Positions 7,669 through 12,114 of a stretch of DNA of 12,114 nt are shown piece after piece (within the stretch, counting starts at the first letter, position 1; every line of letters begins with the position of its first letter). The notes below the pieces were generated by a model. It saw only the letters and a list, made by a program, of their open reading frames with translations. It made no database searches and was not told where the DNA came from. Position numbers and translations under genes: made by a program. Origin of the DNA: Nitrospira sp. (GTDB lineage Bacteria > Nitrospirota > Thermodesulfovibrionia > Thermodesulfovibrionales > SM23-35); assembly GCA_016873595.1 (NCBI GenBank), contig VGWZ01000041.1:1-12114 (forward strand), in the 5' to 3' direction.

Positions 7669-7686
7669 ATGGCATGGTGCAGGGAG
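7669..7686 (+). repeat. Left arm of inverted repeat flanking the four-helix-bundle gene
   Basis: This 18-base arm matches the reverse complement of 8082-8099 at 15 of 18 positions; the shared core is GCATGG. The AGGGAG at its right end is also the nearest possible ribosome site for the gene at 7703, though 16 bases away. Confidence 0.5.
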
Positions 7687-7702
7687 ATAAAAACGTAGAA
7701 AC

Positions 7703-8065
7703 ATGGCAACAAAATTTAGATTTCAAGATTTAGAGATTTGGAGAGAATCCATTGAGATAGGAAATATTTTATTTGATATTGCGAATAAAATTAAAGAAAA
7801 GAAACTATTTAAATTTGCTGAGCAACTTCGGGGTGCTGGCATGTCTATGTCAAACAATATAGCTGAAGATTCTGGAAGCAGTTCTAAAACTGAGTTCAAA
7901 AATTTTTTAAATATTGCGAAACGCAGTACTTTTGAGAATGCGAATATTCTTATAATACTCAACAAGAGAAATTTAATTGATAATTCGACTATGAACTCTA
8001 TACTTGAACGTCTCGAAATCCTATGTCGCAAAATTACAAGTTTTCAAAGGCCCTTAGTGAAATGA
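7703..8065 (+). CDS. Four-helix-bundle protein (23S rRNA IVP/Avd-like family)
   Basis: The product has 120 residues and the typical layout of this family. An N-terminal FRFQDLEIWRESIEIGN helix is followed by EQLRGAGMSMSNNIAED, the equivalent of the common R.A..S...NIAEG motif, then EFKNFLNIAKRSTFENA and two closing helices. These proteins form small helical bundles; relatives are encoded in intervening sequences of 23S rRNA genes or act as the Avd accessory protein of diversity-generating retroelements, but most are of unknown function. No reverse transcriptase is nearby, so an Avd role is unlikely. The usual Gly of NIAEG is Asp here. The gene is A+T-rich compared with the operon upstream and lies between imperfect inverted repeats (7669-7686 and 8082-8099), suggesting a mobile cassette. 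Confidence 0.82.
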   Translation: MATKFRFQDLEIWRESIEIGNILFDIANKIKEKKLFKFAEQLRGAGMSMSNNIAEDSGSSSKTEFKNFLNIAKRSTFENANILIILNKRNLIDNSTMNSILERLEILCRKITSFQRPLVK

Positions 8066-8081
8066 TGCTCTTTACACCATG

Positions 8082-8099
8082 CTCCGTGCTCCATGCTAT
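8082..8099 (-). repeat. Right arm of inverted repeat flanking the four-helix-bundle gene
   Basis: It pairs with 7669-7686 at 15 of 18 positions. The arm itself contains a short direct repeat (CTCCGTG then CTCCATG). It begins 17 bases after the stop of the four-helix-bundle gene. Confidence 0.5.
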
Positions 8100-8108
8100 T
8101 TACTCTTT

Positions 8109-8132
8109 GCTTGTTGGCTTGATAGCTTCTCT
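8109..8132 (+). repeat. Octamer repeats related to the array at 7530
   Basis: Three successive octamers GCTTGTTG, GCTTGATA and GCTTCTCT. The 13 bases 8116-8128 are the exact reverse complement of 7537-7549, so the two arrays bracket the four-helix-bundle gene in opposite orientation. GCTTGTTGGCTTGA (8109-8122) recurs exactly at 9506-9519. Confidence 0.55.
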
Positions 8133-8221
8133 TGAATAATACGGGATGTGTCCCTCACAGCACTCAACCTAAAAAGTAAAATGTGTAGGCCAAGTTGTGT
8201 ATGTCTGTTTCTTCTGATTTT

Positions 8222-8230
8222 TGATATAAT
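8222..8230 (+). promoter_or_regulatory. Extended -10 promoter for the mntA-hepT pair
   Basis: TGA-TATAAT at 8222-8230 is a perfect -10 hexamer with the TGN extension. No good -35 is visible at 16-18 bases spacing, which extended -10 promoters can tolerate. It predicts a start near 8237, about 23 bases before the ATG at 8260. Confidence 0.55.
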
Positions 8231-8259
8231 GGTACAGCAAACAAAATGGTTTTAAGAAA

Positions 8260-8691
8260 ATGGAGAACAATATAAAAACCATGAACAAAGTCAGCATCAG
8301 TGAGGTGATTAAAAAACTCAAAGAGACTTTGACGATGCATAGTGACATTGTCCTTGTTTTTCTTTTTGGTTCTTTTGTGAGGGGAGATATAACCTCTTTT
8401 AGCGACCTGGACATAGCAATATATTTCACAAGCACCGTTGATTTTTATAGGATAAACGATCTAAGAGAGGATATATCGGCGCTGCTTGGAATAGATGTGG
8501 ATATAGTAGTTTTAAATAACGCTTCTCCTGTGATAAAGATGCAGGTTCTGAAGAAAGGCACTATGCTGATCAATAAAGACCGGCGGACGTATAATGAATT
8601 TTTTGTTAATACAGTGAAAGAATATGACGACCTGAAAAGGACAAGAAAAGAAATAGAGGAAAAGATCTTAAGAGGAAGGATCTATGCCTGA
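8260..8691 (+). CDS. mntA: MntA-type nucleotidyltransferase antitoxin
   Basis: The product has 143 residues with the minimal nucleotidyltransferase fold. GSFVRGDITSFSDLDIAI gives the GS-x10-D-x-D motif with the two metal-binding aspartates, and DVDIVVLNN supplies the third. In the MntA/HepT system the antitoxin neutralises HepT by AMPylating its tyrosine next to the RNase motif. The partner hepT overlaps it by eight bases. The first ATG has only a weak ribosome site; an in-frame ATG at 8281 (MNKVSISEV) is a possible alternative start and would remove seven residues without touching the fold. An extended -10 promoter lies just upstream. Called as an antitoxin because of the partner; on its own it would be a generic nucleotidyltransferase. 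Confidence 0.88.
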   Translation: MENNIKTMNKVSISEVIKKLKETLTMHSDIVLVFLFGSFVRGDITSFSDLDIAIYFTSTVDFYRINDLREDISALLGIDVDIVVLNNASPVIKMQVLKKGTMLINKDRRTYNEFFVNTVKEYDDLKRTRKEIEEKILRGRIYA

Positions 8692-9109
8692 CAGGGATGT
8701 TGTGCTTGCAAAGGTCGCAGCGATTCAGAGATGTCTGAAAAGAATAAAAGAGGCCACAAGATTAGACCCGAACAGTCTTGATGATATAGATAAGCAGGAT
8801 ATTTTTGTTTTAAATCTCCAGAGAGCAGTACAGGCAGCTATAGGTCTTGCAACACATATTGTGGCTTCAGAGGGACTCGGTCTGTCCGATACCATCAAAG
8901 ATAATTTCAAATTTCTTAAGCACGCTGGCATAATAAATGAAGAGCTTACACTAAGATTGGAATCAATGGTTGGCTTCAGGAACATAGCTATTCATGACTA
9001 TCAGGCAATTGATAGAGATATTTTAAAATCAATCCTCTCTAACAACCTTAAGGATCTGGAGGACTTTTACACGACTGTACTGCTTCACTTCAAGGTTGCA
9101 GCTCAGTAA
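8684..9109 (+). CDS. hepT: HepT-type RNase toxin (DUF86/HEPN)
   Basis: The product has 141 residues, helical, of the HEPN family. It carries the catalytic motif R-x4-H-x-Y as RNIAIHDY near residue 106. Earlier landmarks are DIFVLNLQRAVQAAIGLATH, common to HepT proteins, and a Leu-rich C-terminal helix. HepT cleaves RNA when released and is inactivated by AMPylation of the motif tyrosine by MntA. Both the motif and the tyrosine target are intact, so the module looks functional. AGGAAGGA precedes the ATG and the gene overlaps mntA by eight bases, which fits co-translation. A six-base inverted repeat (9099-9104 with 9110-9115) spans the stop codon but is not followed by T's. Confidence 0.9.
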   Translation: MPDRDVVLAKVAAIQRCLKRIKEATRLDPNSLDDIDKQDIFVLNLQRAVQAAIGLATHIVASEGLGLSDTIKDNFKFLKHAGIINEELTLRLESMVGFRNIAIHDYQAIDRDILKSILSNNLKDLEDFYTTVLLHFKVAAQ

Positions 9110-9184
9110 GAGCTGATAATCCCGCAAGAGATAGAAAAATTAAAGCACGAACTGGTTGCATAGGGTATAACTTTGAAAGAAGGA

Positions 9185-9426
9185 ATGAATATAGAAAAAT
9201 GGATGAGAGCAATCCGGCGTCATCATCGAAGGAAGATCATTCTTCGCAGATATGAAAGGTGATGATGGGGCGCTGGCATGTAAAAAGTCTAGGCTATCTT
9301 GCAAAGAATAATACGGTCTGCTCTTGTTGGATGTGCGGTAATCCACGGAAATATTTTGGCCAGAGGACCATTCACGAGATAGTCGCAGCCGAAAAACTGA
9401 AGGAATGGGACAGTTTATTACAATGA
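9185..9426 (+). pseudogene. Small CxCxxC-type protein of unknown function, split by a frameshift
   Basis: Two short frames read as one protein. The first, from ATG 9185, ends at 9262 and gives MNIEKWMRAIRRHHRRKIIL and then RRYER. The second, from ATG 9262, gives 54 residues including GRWHVKSLGYLAK and CSCWMCGNPRKYFG, then an acidic tail ending at 9426. Small proteins with an Arg-rich start and a CSCWMCGNPRK core recur as multi-copy hypotheticals in many bacteria; the three cysteines suggest metal binding, but no function is known. The two halves meet at TGATGATG (9260-9267), where the stop of one overlaps the start of the other. A sequencing error, a real frameshift mutation or translation re-initiation would all explain this. 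Confidence 0.6.
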
Positions 9427-9557
9427 ATCCTGGAACTTCGCTCCTCGTTCCTCATACTCAAAGATGTTATGCAATTATGGTCGTTGCGCTGTGCGCTTTG
9501 CGCAAGCTTGTTGGCTTGAGTTAAGATAAACGGTCGCTGTCCCTCTTTTACCCTCGA
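9427..9557 (+). other. Non-coding spacer with octamer and TGTCCC-type debris
   Basis: No gene is seen here. TTGCGC (9484-9489) and GCGCAA (9500-9505) form an inverted repeat. The two octamers at 9506-9521 match those at 8109-8122. GGTCGCTGTCCCT at 9532-9544 recurs at 9642-9654 and 10782-10794, inside the 108-base repeats. This looks like layered remains of mobile or repetitive sequences. Confidence 0.5.
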
Positions 9558-9665
9558 AAATTTTTAGACAAAAACGAGGCTTTATTGATAGACATTGGTG
9601 GACACGACGAAGTTTACTAAACAACTTAAAGGTAAATAAATGGTCGCTGTCCCTATTATTCTCTA
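9558..9665 (+). repeat. 108-base direct repeat, copy 1 (relE 3' end plus flank)
   Basis: Identical to 10698-10805 except C at 9580 versus T at 10720, at a distance of 1140 bases. Bases 9558-9620 encode the last residues of a RelE-type toxin (ending LLIDIGGHDEVY and a TAA). The remainder carries the GGTCGCTGTCCCT motif and ends CTCTA. Only the tail of relE is present here; different sequence precedes it. Confidence 0.92.
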
Positions 9666-9863
9666 TGTCCGTGGACTCAGTCTGCGAAAGCCTATGGAAG
9701 AAGATGACTGGAAAGTCCCGACTCATGTCGGGATTTGATGAGGGGGAGCTGGAGATAGGGCATCCGCTACTACGCCAGTTCCCTACTCTACCCGGAGAGG
9801 TGACCCCCATTGCAAGACCGATTGACCAGAATCCAGTATGGGATTTACAAAGTTTTTCGAAGG
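9666..9863 (+). other. Spacer without a recognisable gene; contains a perfect hairpin
   Basis: An open frame of 68 codons (9665-9871) crosses this stretch but resembles nothing I recognise, has no ribosome site and looks accidental. TCCCGAC (9716-9722) and GTCGGGA (9727-9733) form a perfect seven-base stem with loop TCAT followed by TTT. It could be a dispersed hairpin element or weak terminator. Confidence 0.45.
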
Positions 9864-9892
9864 TTGATTAATAAATATTGTCATGCTAAAAT
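9864..9892 (+). promoter_or_regulatory. Sigma-70 type promoter for the DUF433/DUF5615 pair
   Basis: TTGATT (9864-9869) and TAAAAT (9887-9892) are 17 bases apart, and TGC directly before the -10 adds the extended element. The predicted start is near 9899, just before the GAAGGAG ribosome site at 9902-9908 and the ATG at 9924. Confidence 0.6.
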
Positions 9893-9923
9893 TTGTCAAA
9901 AGAAGGAGATCAAGTAAAAGTAT

Positions 9924-10220
9924 ATGAAAAAAACTATGAAACCCAAAGAAATCGATTATCTCCATATAACAGTGGATAAAAACATTTGTGGAGGTAGGCC
10001 GATTATTAAAGGAACAAGGACTTCGGTAGCCAATATCGCTGGATATTATATCATGGGCTTGACGCCAGAAGAAATACAGAGAGAACTTCCTCACCTTAAT
10101 CTATCGCAGGTTTTTGATGCTCTTGCTTTTTATCTTGATCATAGAGAAACAATAGATCGAGAAATCGAACAGGATAGAGAAGAAGTTGTATCAAGAGAAT
10201 TTCCAGCAGGAAAGTATTGA
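9924..10220 (+). CDS. DUF433 family antitoxin
   Basis: The product has 98 residues. The DUF433 core is clear: ITVDKNICGGRPIIKGTRTS, then IMGLTPEEIQRELPHLNLSQ and FDALAFYL. The C-terminal tail is charged (DREIEQDREEV), as in antitoxins that wrap their toxin. DUF433 proteins are winged-helix-like and pair with PIN-like toxins; the downstream DUF5615 gene, directly abutting the stop codon, fits this. By family analogy it should bind DNA, repress its own promoter and neutralise the toxin. The nearest ribosome site is 15 bases before this ATG, rather far; the ATG at 9936 is an alternative start but lies still further away. It sits between the two 108-base direct repeats. Confidence 0.85.
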   Translation: MKKTMKPKEIDYLHITVDKNICGGRPIIKGTRTSVANIAGYYIMGLTPEEIQRELPHLNLSQVFDALAFYLDHRETIDREIEQDREEVVSREFPAGKY

Positions 10221-10574
10221 TTGTCTAAGATTTCTCTTTATCTTGATGAACATGTCCAATTAGCTCTTGCAGAATCATTAAGAGCAAGAGGGGTTGATGT
10301 TCTTACAACACAAGAAGCAGGAAATATATGTCTTTCTGATGTGGATCAACTTATCTTTGCTAAAGAAAATAAACGGGCCCTATTTTCATACAACAAGAGA
10401 CATTTTGCAAAGATTCATTATGAGTGGATGACTGTAAACCAATCACATACAGGAATTATTCTATCAGATCAATTAGCTGTAGGGATTGTACTGCGTCGGT
10501 TCATGAAACTTTACTTCTCTCTACCTGCTGACGATATGAAAAACAGACTCGAATATTTAAGTAACTGGAAATAG
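10221..10574 (+). CDS. DUF5615 PIN-like toxin (TTG start)
   Basis: The product has 117 residues. It starts ISLYLDEHVQLALAESLRAR with the acidic pair of the PIN-like fold, then GVDVLTTQEAGNICLSD and the core FSYNKRHFAKIH. These proteins are predicted nucleases paired with DUF433 antitoxins. The TTG start directly follows the antitoxin stop (TGA-TTG), and AGGAAAG at 10208-10214 is correctly spaced for it. In many relatives the late motif is T-x-D-x-D-F; here Asn replaces the first Asp, as in another branch of the family, so activity is likely but not certain. The frame stays open past the TAG for another 61 codons, through the relE remnant. Confidence 0.83.
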   Translation: MSKISLYLDEHVQLALAESLRARGVDVLTTQEAGNICLSDVDQLIFAKENKRALFSYNKRHFAKIHYEWMTVNQSHTGIILSDQLAVGIVLRRFMKLYFSLPADDMKNRLEYLSNWK

Positions 10575-10609
10575 AAACTACTCTCAAGAAACCAGATAAA
10601 CCAGAATGT

Positions 10610-10631
10610 CAAAAGTAAAGACGCGACCCCA
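10610..10631 (+). repeat. GACCCC-type motif, copy related to 11576-11597
   Basis: These 22 bases share 17 with 11576-11597; both begin TCAAA just upstream and end GACCCCA. The motif lies at the point where similarity to RelE begins, so it may mark a mobile-element junction. Function unknown. Confidence 0.4.
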
Positions 10632-10760
10632 TGGACCCCAGGAAGGCTTGAGGGGCTCTGGGCATTCAGTGTTGCTTTTGATTGTCGCGTAATCTTTAAA
10701 TTTTTAGACAAAAACGAGGTTTTATTGATAGACATTGGTGGACACGACGAAGTTTACTAA
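10620..10760 (+). pseudogene. relE/parE-superfamily toxin remnant (3' part only)
   Basis: The frame 10620-10760 encodes GRLEGLWAFSVAFDCRVIF followed by KFLDKNEVLLIDIGGHDEVY and a TAA. This is the characteristic second half of RelE/YafQ-like mRNA interferases, with the conserved Arg of DCRVIF and the HDEVY ending. The N-terminal half and any start codon are missing, so it is a broken gene. It is in the same frame as the DUF5615 toxin and follows its TAG without another stop. Its last 63 bases form the first part of the 108-base repeat, whose other copy at 9558 carries only this tail. The complete RelE-type toxin at 11059 is a different sequence and not the source. Confidence 0.78.
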
Positions 10761-10805
10761 ACAACTTAAAGGTAAATAAATGGTCGCTGTCCCTATTATT
10801 CTCTA
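10698..10805 (+). repeat. 108-base direct repeat, copy 2
   Basis: It matches 9558-9665 at 107 of 108 bases. Unlike copy 1, it is continuous with a longer relE remnant on its left, so this copy looks ancestral. Together the copies bracket the DUF433/DUF5615 toxin-antitoxin module. Confidence 0.92.
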
Positions 10806-10850
10806 GATTCTAAAATGAAAAATTTTTTGGACTTTTGTTATTATTAAATT

Positions 10851-11069
10851 ATGCAGGTAACAGCTTTAAAGGAAAAAGCCATAAATATGATAGAGAGCTT
10901 ACCGGAAGATAAGCTTGAATCAGTCATAGATTATCTTAAATACCTACAGGGTGATTATGACAGTTACGATGTAAATGAGAAACTCAAAGAAGCCTTTTAC
11001 GAAGTTAAGTTAATAAGAGAAGGAAAGATAAAGACCAAGACTCTCAAAGAGTTTCTAAGTGAATTATAG
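10851..11069 (+). CDS. Antitoxin of a RelE-type toxin-antitoxin pair
   Basis: The product has 72 residues. The N-terminal helix-rich half has KEKAINMIESLPEDKLESVI, like small antitoxins that dimerise through an LPEDKL-type segment. The C-terminal half (KLIREGKIKTKTLKEFLSEL) is basic and helical and should wrap the toxin. The stop overlaps the toxin's GTG by eleven bases, a typical antitoxin-first arrangement. No strong ribosome site precedes the ATG, and the upstream A+T-rich stretch contains TAAAAT at 10811 but no convincing -35. The family name (RelB or DUF2281-like) is uncertain; the antitoxin role is inferred from partner, size and order. Confidence 0.75.
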   Translation: MQVTALKEKAINMIESLPEDKLESVIDYLKYLQGDYDSYDVNEKLKEAFYEVKLIREGKIKTKTLKEFLSEL

Positions 11070-11397
11070 GATAATCCCTACCCCTCGATTCCAAAAAGAT
11101 GTTAAAAACCTTAAAAAGAAATATAGACACATCGCTTCTGACTTAGAAGAATTTAACAATGTCCTTGATGCTAAACCTTTTTATGGTGAAGAAATACCAG
11201 GATTAGAAGGAAAGGTTTTAAAGGCGCGGCTTGCCAGTTCTGATATGAGAAAAGGGAAAGGTAAAGGCTATCGTGTTATATACCATCTTTCACAAAAGGA
11301 AAAAATCATTTACTTACTGACCATTTATGCAAAGGCATATAAAGAAAACATCTCTATCGCTGAAATAAAAAAGATAATTTTAAAATATCGACTTTAA
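11059..11397 (+). CDS. RelE/ParE superfamily toxin (mRNA interferase type)
   Basis: The product has 112 residues. It begins with GTG inside the antitoxin gene (MNYRIIPTPRFQKDVKNLKK), followed by KKYRHIASDLEEF. The core GEEIPGLEGKVLKARLASSD, GKGYRVIYHL and IIYLLTIYAKAYKENI are typical of RelE-fold toxins, which cut mRNA on the ribosome or block other targets. The conserved basic residues of the core (GKGKGYR) are present, so it looks intact. Starting further downstream would lose the first conserved strand, which supports the GTG. It is the third complete toxin-antitoxin pair within 3.2 kb. Confidence 0.83.
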   Translation: MNYRIIPTPRFQKDVKNLKKKYRHIASDLEEFNNVLDAKPFYGEEIPGLEGKVLKARLASSDMRKGKGKGYRVIYHLSQKEKIIYLLTIYAKAYKENISIAEIKKIILKYRL

Positions 11398-11453
11398 ATT
11401 AATGGAAATTGGTTTTAGTTTTGAGGATTAGCTCGAGATTTTCGCTTTGCGAG

Positions 11454-11568
11454 TATCCAGAATCCATTATCAGTTTTCTTTTTTCTGTTTATCCAGTATC
11501 GAGAATCCAGCATCAGTCTTTTAAGGTATCGGATATCGAGAATCCAGCATCGAGCATCCGTCTTTTAA
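11454..11568 (+). repeat. Degenerate repeats with core TATCGAGAATCCAGCATC
   Basis: The 18-base core occurs exactly at 11497-11514 and 11534-11551, and at 15 of 18 positions at 11454-11471. The two exact copies are followed by GTCTTTTAA, directly or after an extra CGAGCATCC. Spacings are 43 and 37 bases. The frame crossing this stretch is repeat-derived and not a convincing gene. Confidence 0.7.
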
Positions 11569-11575
11569 TGTTTGT

Positions 11576-11597
11576 CAAATGTGTAGACCTGACCCCA
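11576..11597 (+). repeat. GTGTAGACCTGACCCC motif
   Basis: Partner of 10610-10631 (17 of 22 bases). A shorter relative, AAATGTGTAG, is at 8179-8188. A TGTCCCTA motif follows at 11615. Together with GGTCGCTGTCCCT these look like ends of small transposon-derived repeats; the link to REP-associated tyrosine transposases is only inference. Confidence 0.4.
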
Positions 11598-11646
11598 CGA
11601 GCTCTCTTATCATGTGTCCCTAATTATAATTATCATTTAATTTTTT

Positions 11647-11916
11647 ATGTCAAAAATAGTTGACTTTGTAGTAGTTTTTGATGATGGTGTAAGGAAGCGC
11701 CATTACCATGAAACTGAGAAGGGTAAGGTTACATATTTCGCTGTACAATTGGAAATAGAAGTTAAAGGTGAATGGAAGGTTGTGGTAAGATATGATTGTT
11801 CTCATGGTTTTTCACATATAGACAAATATGATATTAAAGGAAATAAGACAAAGAGAATGTTAGATCTGAGTTTTGAAAGTGCCTTAACTTATGGGGATTG
11901 GGATATTAACACCTAA
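11647..11916 (+). CDS. Small conserved protein of unknown function (possibly DUF7718), probably 3'-truncated
   Basis: The product has 89 residues. Recognisable elements are HYHETEKGKVTYFAVQLEIE, GEWKVVVRYDCSHGFSHID and KRMLDLSFESALTYGDWDIN. From memory, relatives continue after the last motif with a short helix containing NWE; here the frame ends at DINT. The stop codon lies in CCTAA at 11912-11916, which is where the left end of the IS1380-type element could begin, so the last residues may have been lost to that insertion. The family name is tentative. No membrane segment or catalytic motif is visible. No good ribosome site precedes the ATG; TATAAT at 11625-11630 could be part of a promoter, but has no matching -35. 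Confidence 0.6.
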   Translation: MSKIVDFVVVFDDGVRKRHYHETEKGKVTYFAVQLEIEVKGEWKVVVRYDCSHGFSHIDKYDIKGNKTKRMLDLSFESALTYGDWDINT

Positions 11917-11954
11917 TCTGAGCGATTCATAGGTAATAAAAACATAGAAAAAAT

Positions 11955-12024
11955 CACTTAGAGGGCGATAGAACCTTGTTATAATAGGTTTGCAAAACAA
12001 CAAAAAAATATCACCCAATAAGTG
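11955..12024 (+). repeat. Imperfect inverted repeat in the transposase leader
   Basis: CACTTAGAGGGCGATA (11955-11970) and TATCACCCAATAAGTG (12009-12024) pair at 13 of 16 positions across 38 bases that hold the promoter. They could be subterminal transposase binding sites or a leader structure that limits transposase expression. Confidence 0.5.
11977..11985 (+). promoter_or_regulatory. Extended -10 promoter of the transposase gene
   Basis: TGT-TATAAT at 11977-11985 has a perfect -10 and the TGN extension; CTTAGA at 11957-11962 is a poor -35 at 17 bases. The predicted start is near 11992. Confidence 0.5.
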
Positions 12025-12032
12025 AGGAAATT

Positions 12033-12114
12033 ATGAAACAAAGAGAAAACAAAAGCAAGTGCAAAATCAGCAAAGTAGAGGTAACGGCAGATACATTGAC
12101 AGGCAGAGGGGGGA
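12033..12114 (+). CDS. IS1380-family transposase, N-terminus only (cut by the right window edge)
   Basis: From ATG 12033, preceded by AGTGAGGAA, the frame stays open to the window end. It encodes 27 residues including KCKISKVEVTADTLTGRGG. The KVEVTADTLTGRGG block is the conserved start of one large group of IS1380 DDE transposases, where it is normally followed by a LALF(A/V)RYL stretch just outside the window. The catalytic residues lie far downstream and cannot be checked. Its presence marks the right side of the island as transposon-associated. Confidence 0.75.
   Translation, partial: MKQRENKSKCKISKVEVTADTLTGRGG

Larger units (their letters stand above)
11912..12114 (+). mobile_element. 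Left end of an IS1380-family insertion sequence (runs off the window)
   Basis: Inferred from the transposase start at 12033. The outer end is placed at CCT (11912) because IS1380-family inverted repeats usually begin with CCT; this is not proven. The leader contains an imperfect inverted repeat (11955-11970 with 12009-12024, 13 of 16 bases) around an extended -10 promoter. Confidence 0.55.

Noticed and set aside
7703..8065. Avd protein of a diversity-generating retroelement
   Set aside because: The fold family matches, but there is no reverse transcriptase and no template/variable repeat pair in the window.
8169..8435. Antisense 88-codon frame overlapping mntA
   Set aside because: It mirrors the real gene, carries no domain signal and is best seen as a shadow frame.
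9099..9115. Terminator after hepT from the CAGCTC/GAGCTG palindrome
   Set aside because: Perfect six-base stem across the stop codon, but no T-run follows.
9110..9170. Remnant of a second nucleotidyltransferase (reading IPQEIEKLKHELV)
   Set aside because: Too short and generic; the motif GS-x-DxD is absent, and a stop follows at once.
9665..9871. 68-codon open frame on the + strand
   Set aside because: It begins at the edge of the 108-base repeat, contains a hairpin sequence and has no recognisable motif or ribosome site.
11454..11568. CRISPR array
   Set aside because: Only three copies with unequal spacing and drift, no unique spacers of constant length and no cas genes.
11409..11663. 84-codon open frame on the + strand
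   Set aside because: It runs through the degenerate repeats, lacks a ribosome site and resembles no known protein.

Overview
The window looks like a piece of a Gram-negative, probably anaerobic or environmental bacterium. It carries an outer-membrane polysaccharide export lipoprotein and an inner-membrane co-polymerase/tyrosine kinase. The style of the exopolysaccharide locus and the accessory genes would fit Nitrospirota or a deltaproteobacterial-type lineage, but this placement is inference from overall impression only; no rRNA or marker gene is present.

Left part (1-7527), all on the + strand: the tail of an HD-GYP (c-di-GMP phosphodiesterase type) protein, then a well-formed sigma-54 type promoter (312-327), then a tight six-gene exopolysaccharide operon. 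The operon encodes a secreted FecR-like protein, a Wza-type outer-membrane export lipoprotein, a Wzc-type chain-length regulator fused to a BY-kinase with a tyrosine-rich tail, a membrane-anchored TPR protein with a carbohydrate-binding-like C-terminal domain, an O-antigen ligase/polymerase-type membrane protein, and an RfaH-like NusG paralogue. From the opx gene onward the genes overlap or lie within 9 bases of each other. There are no glycosyltransferases or flippase, so this is the assembly/export half of the pathway.

Right part (7528-12114) is accessory DNA, visibly richer in A+T, with small genes and repeats. First comes a structured 175-base stretch that holds a degenerate octamer array on an 8-base grid, a hairpin and a near-perfect match to the RfaH recruitment element ops. 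It is followed by a four-helix-bundle (23S-IVP/Avd-like) gene between imperfect inverted repeats. Next come an MntA/HepT toxin-antitoxin pair, a frameshifted small CxCxxC protein, a DUF433/DUF5615 toxin-antitoxin pair lying between two 108-base direct repeats, a relE remnant, a complete antitoxin/RelE-type pair, a repeat-rich spacer, a small protein that seems cut at its C-terminus, and the beginning of an IS1380-family element that runs off the right edge.

How it fits together: a sigma-54-controlled operon for synthesis and export of an exopolysaccharide, near a c-di-GMP turnover enzyme, ends with its own antitermination factor. An island of toxin-antitoxin modules and decayed mobile-element debris abuts the operon's 3' end. 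The most striking observations are the ops-like site just after the RfaH-like gene, the repeat-flanked toxin-antitoxin cassette whose repeats are relE 3' ends, and the probable IS1380 truncation of the small gene at 11647.
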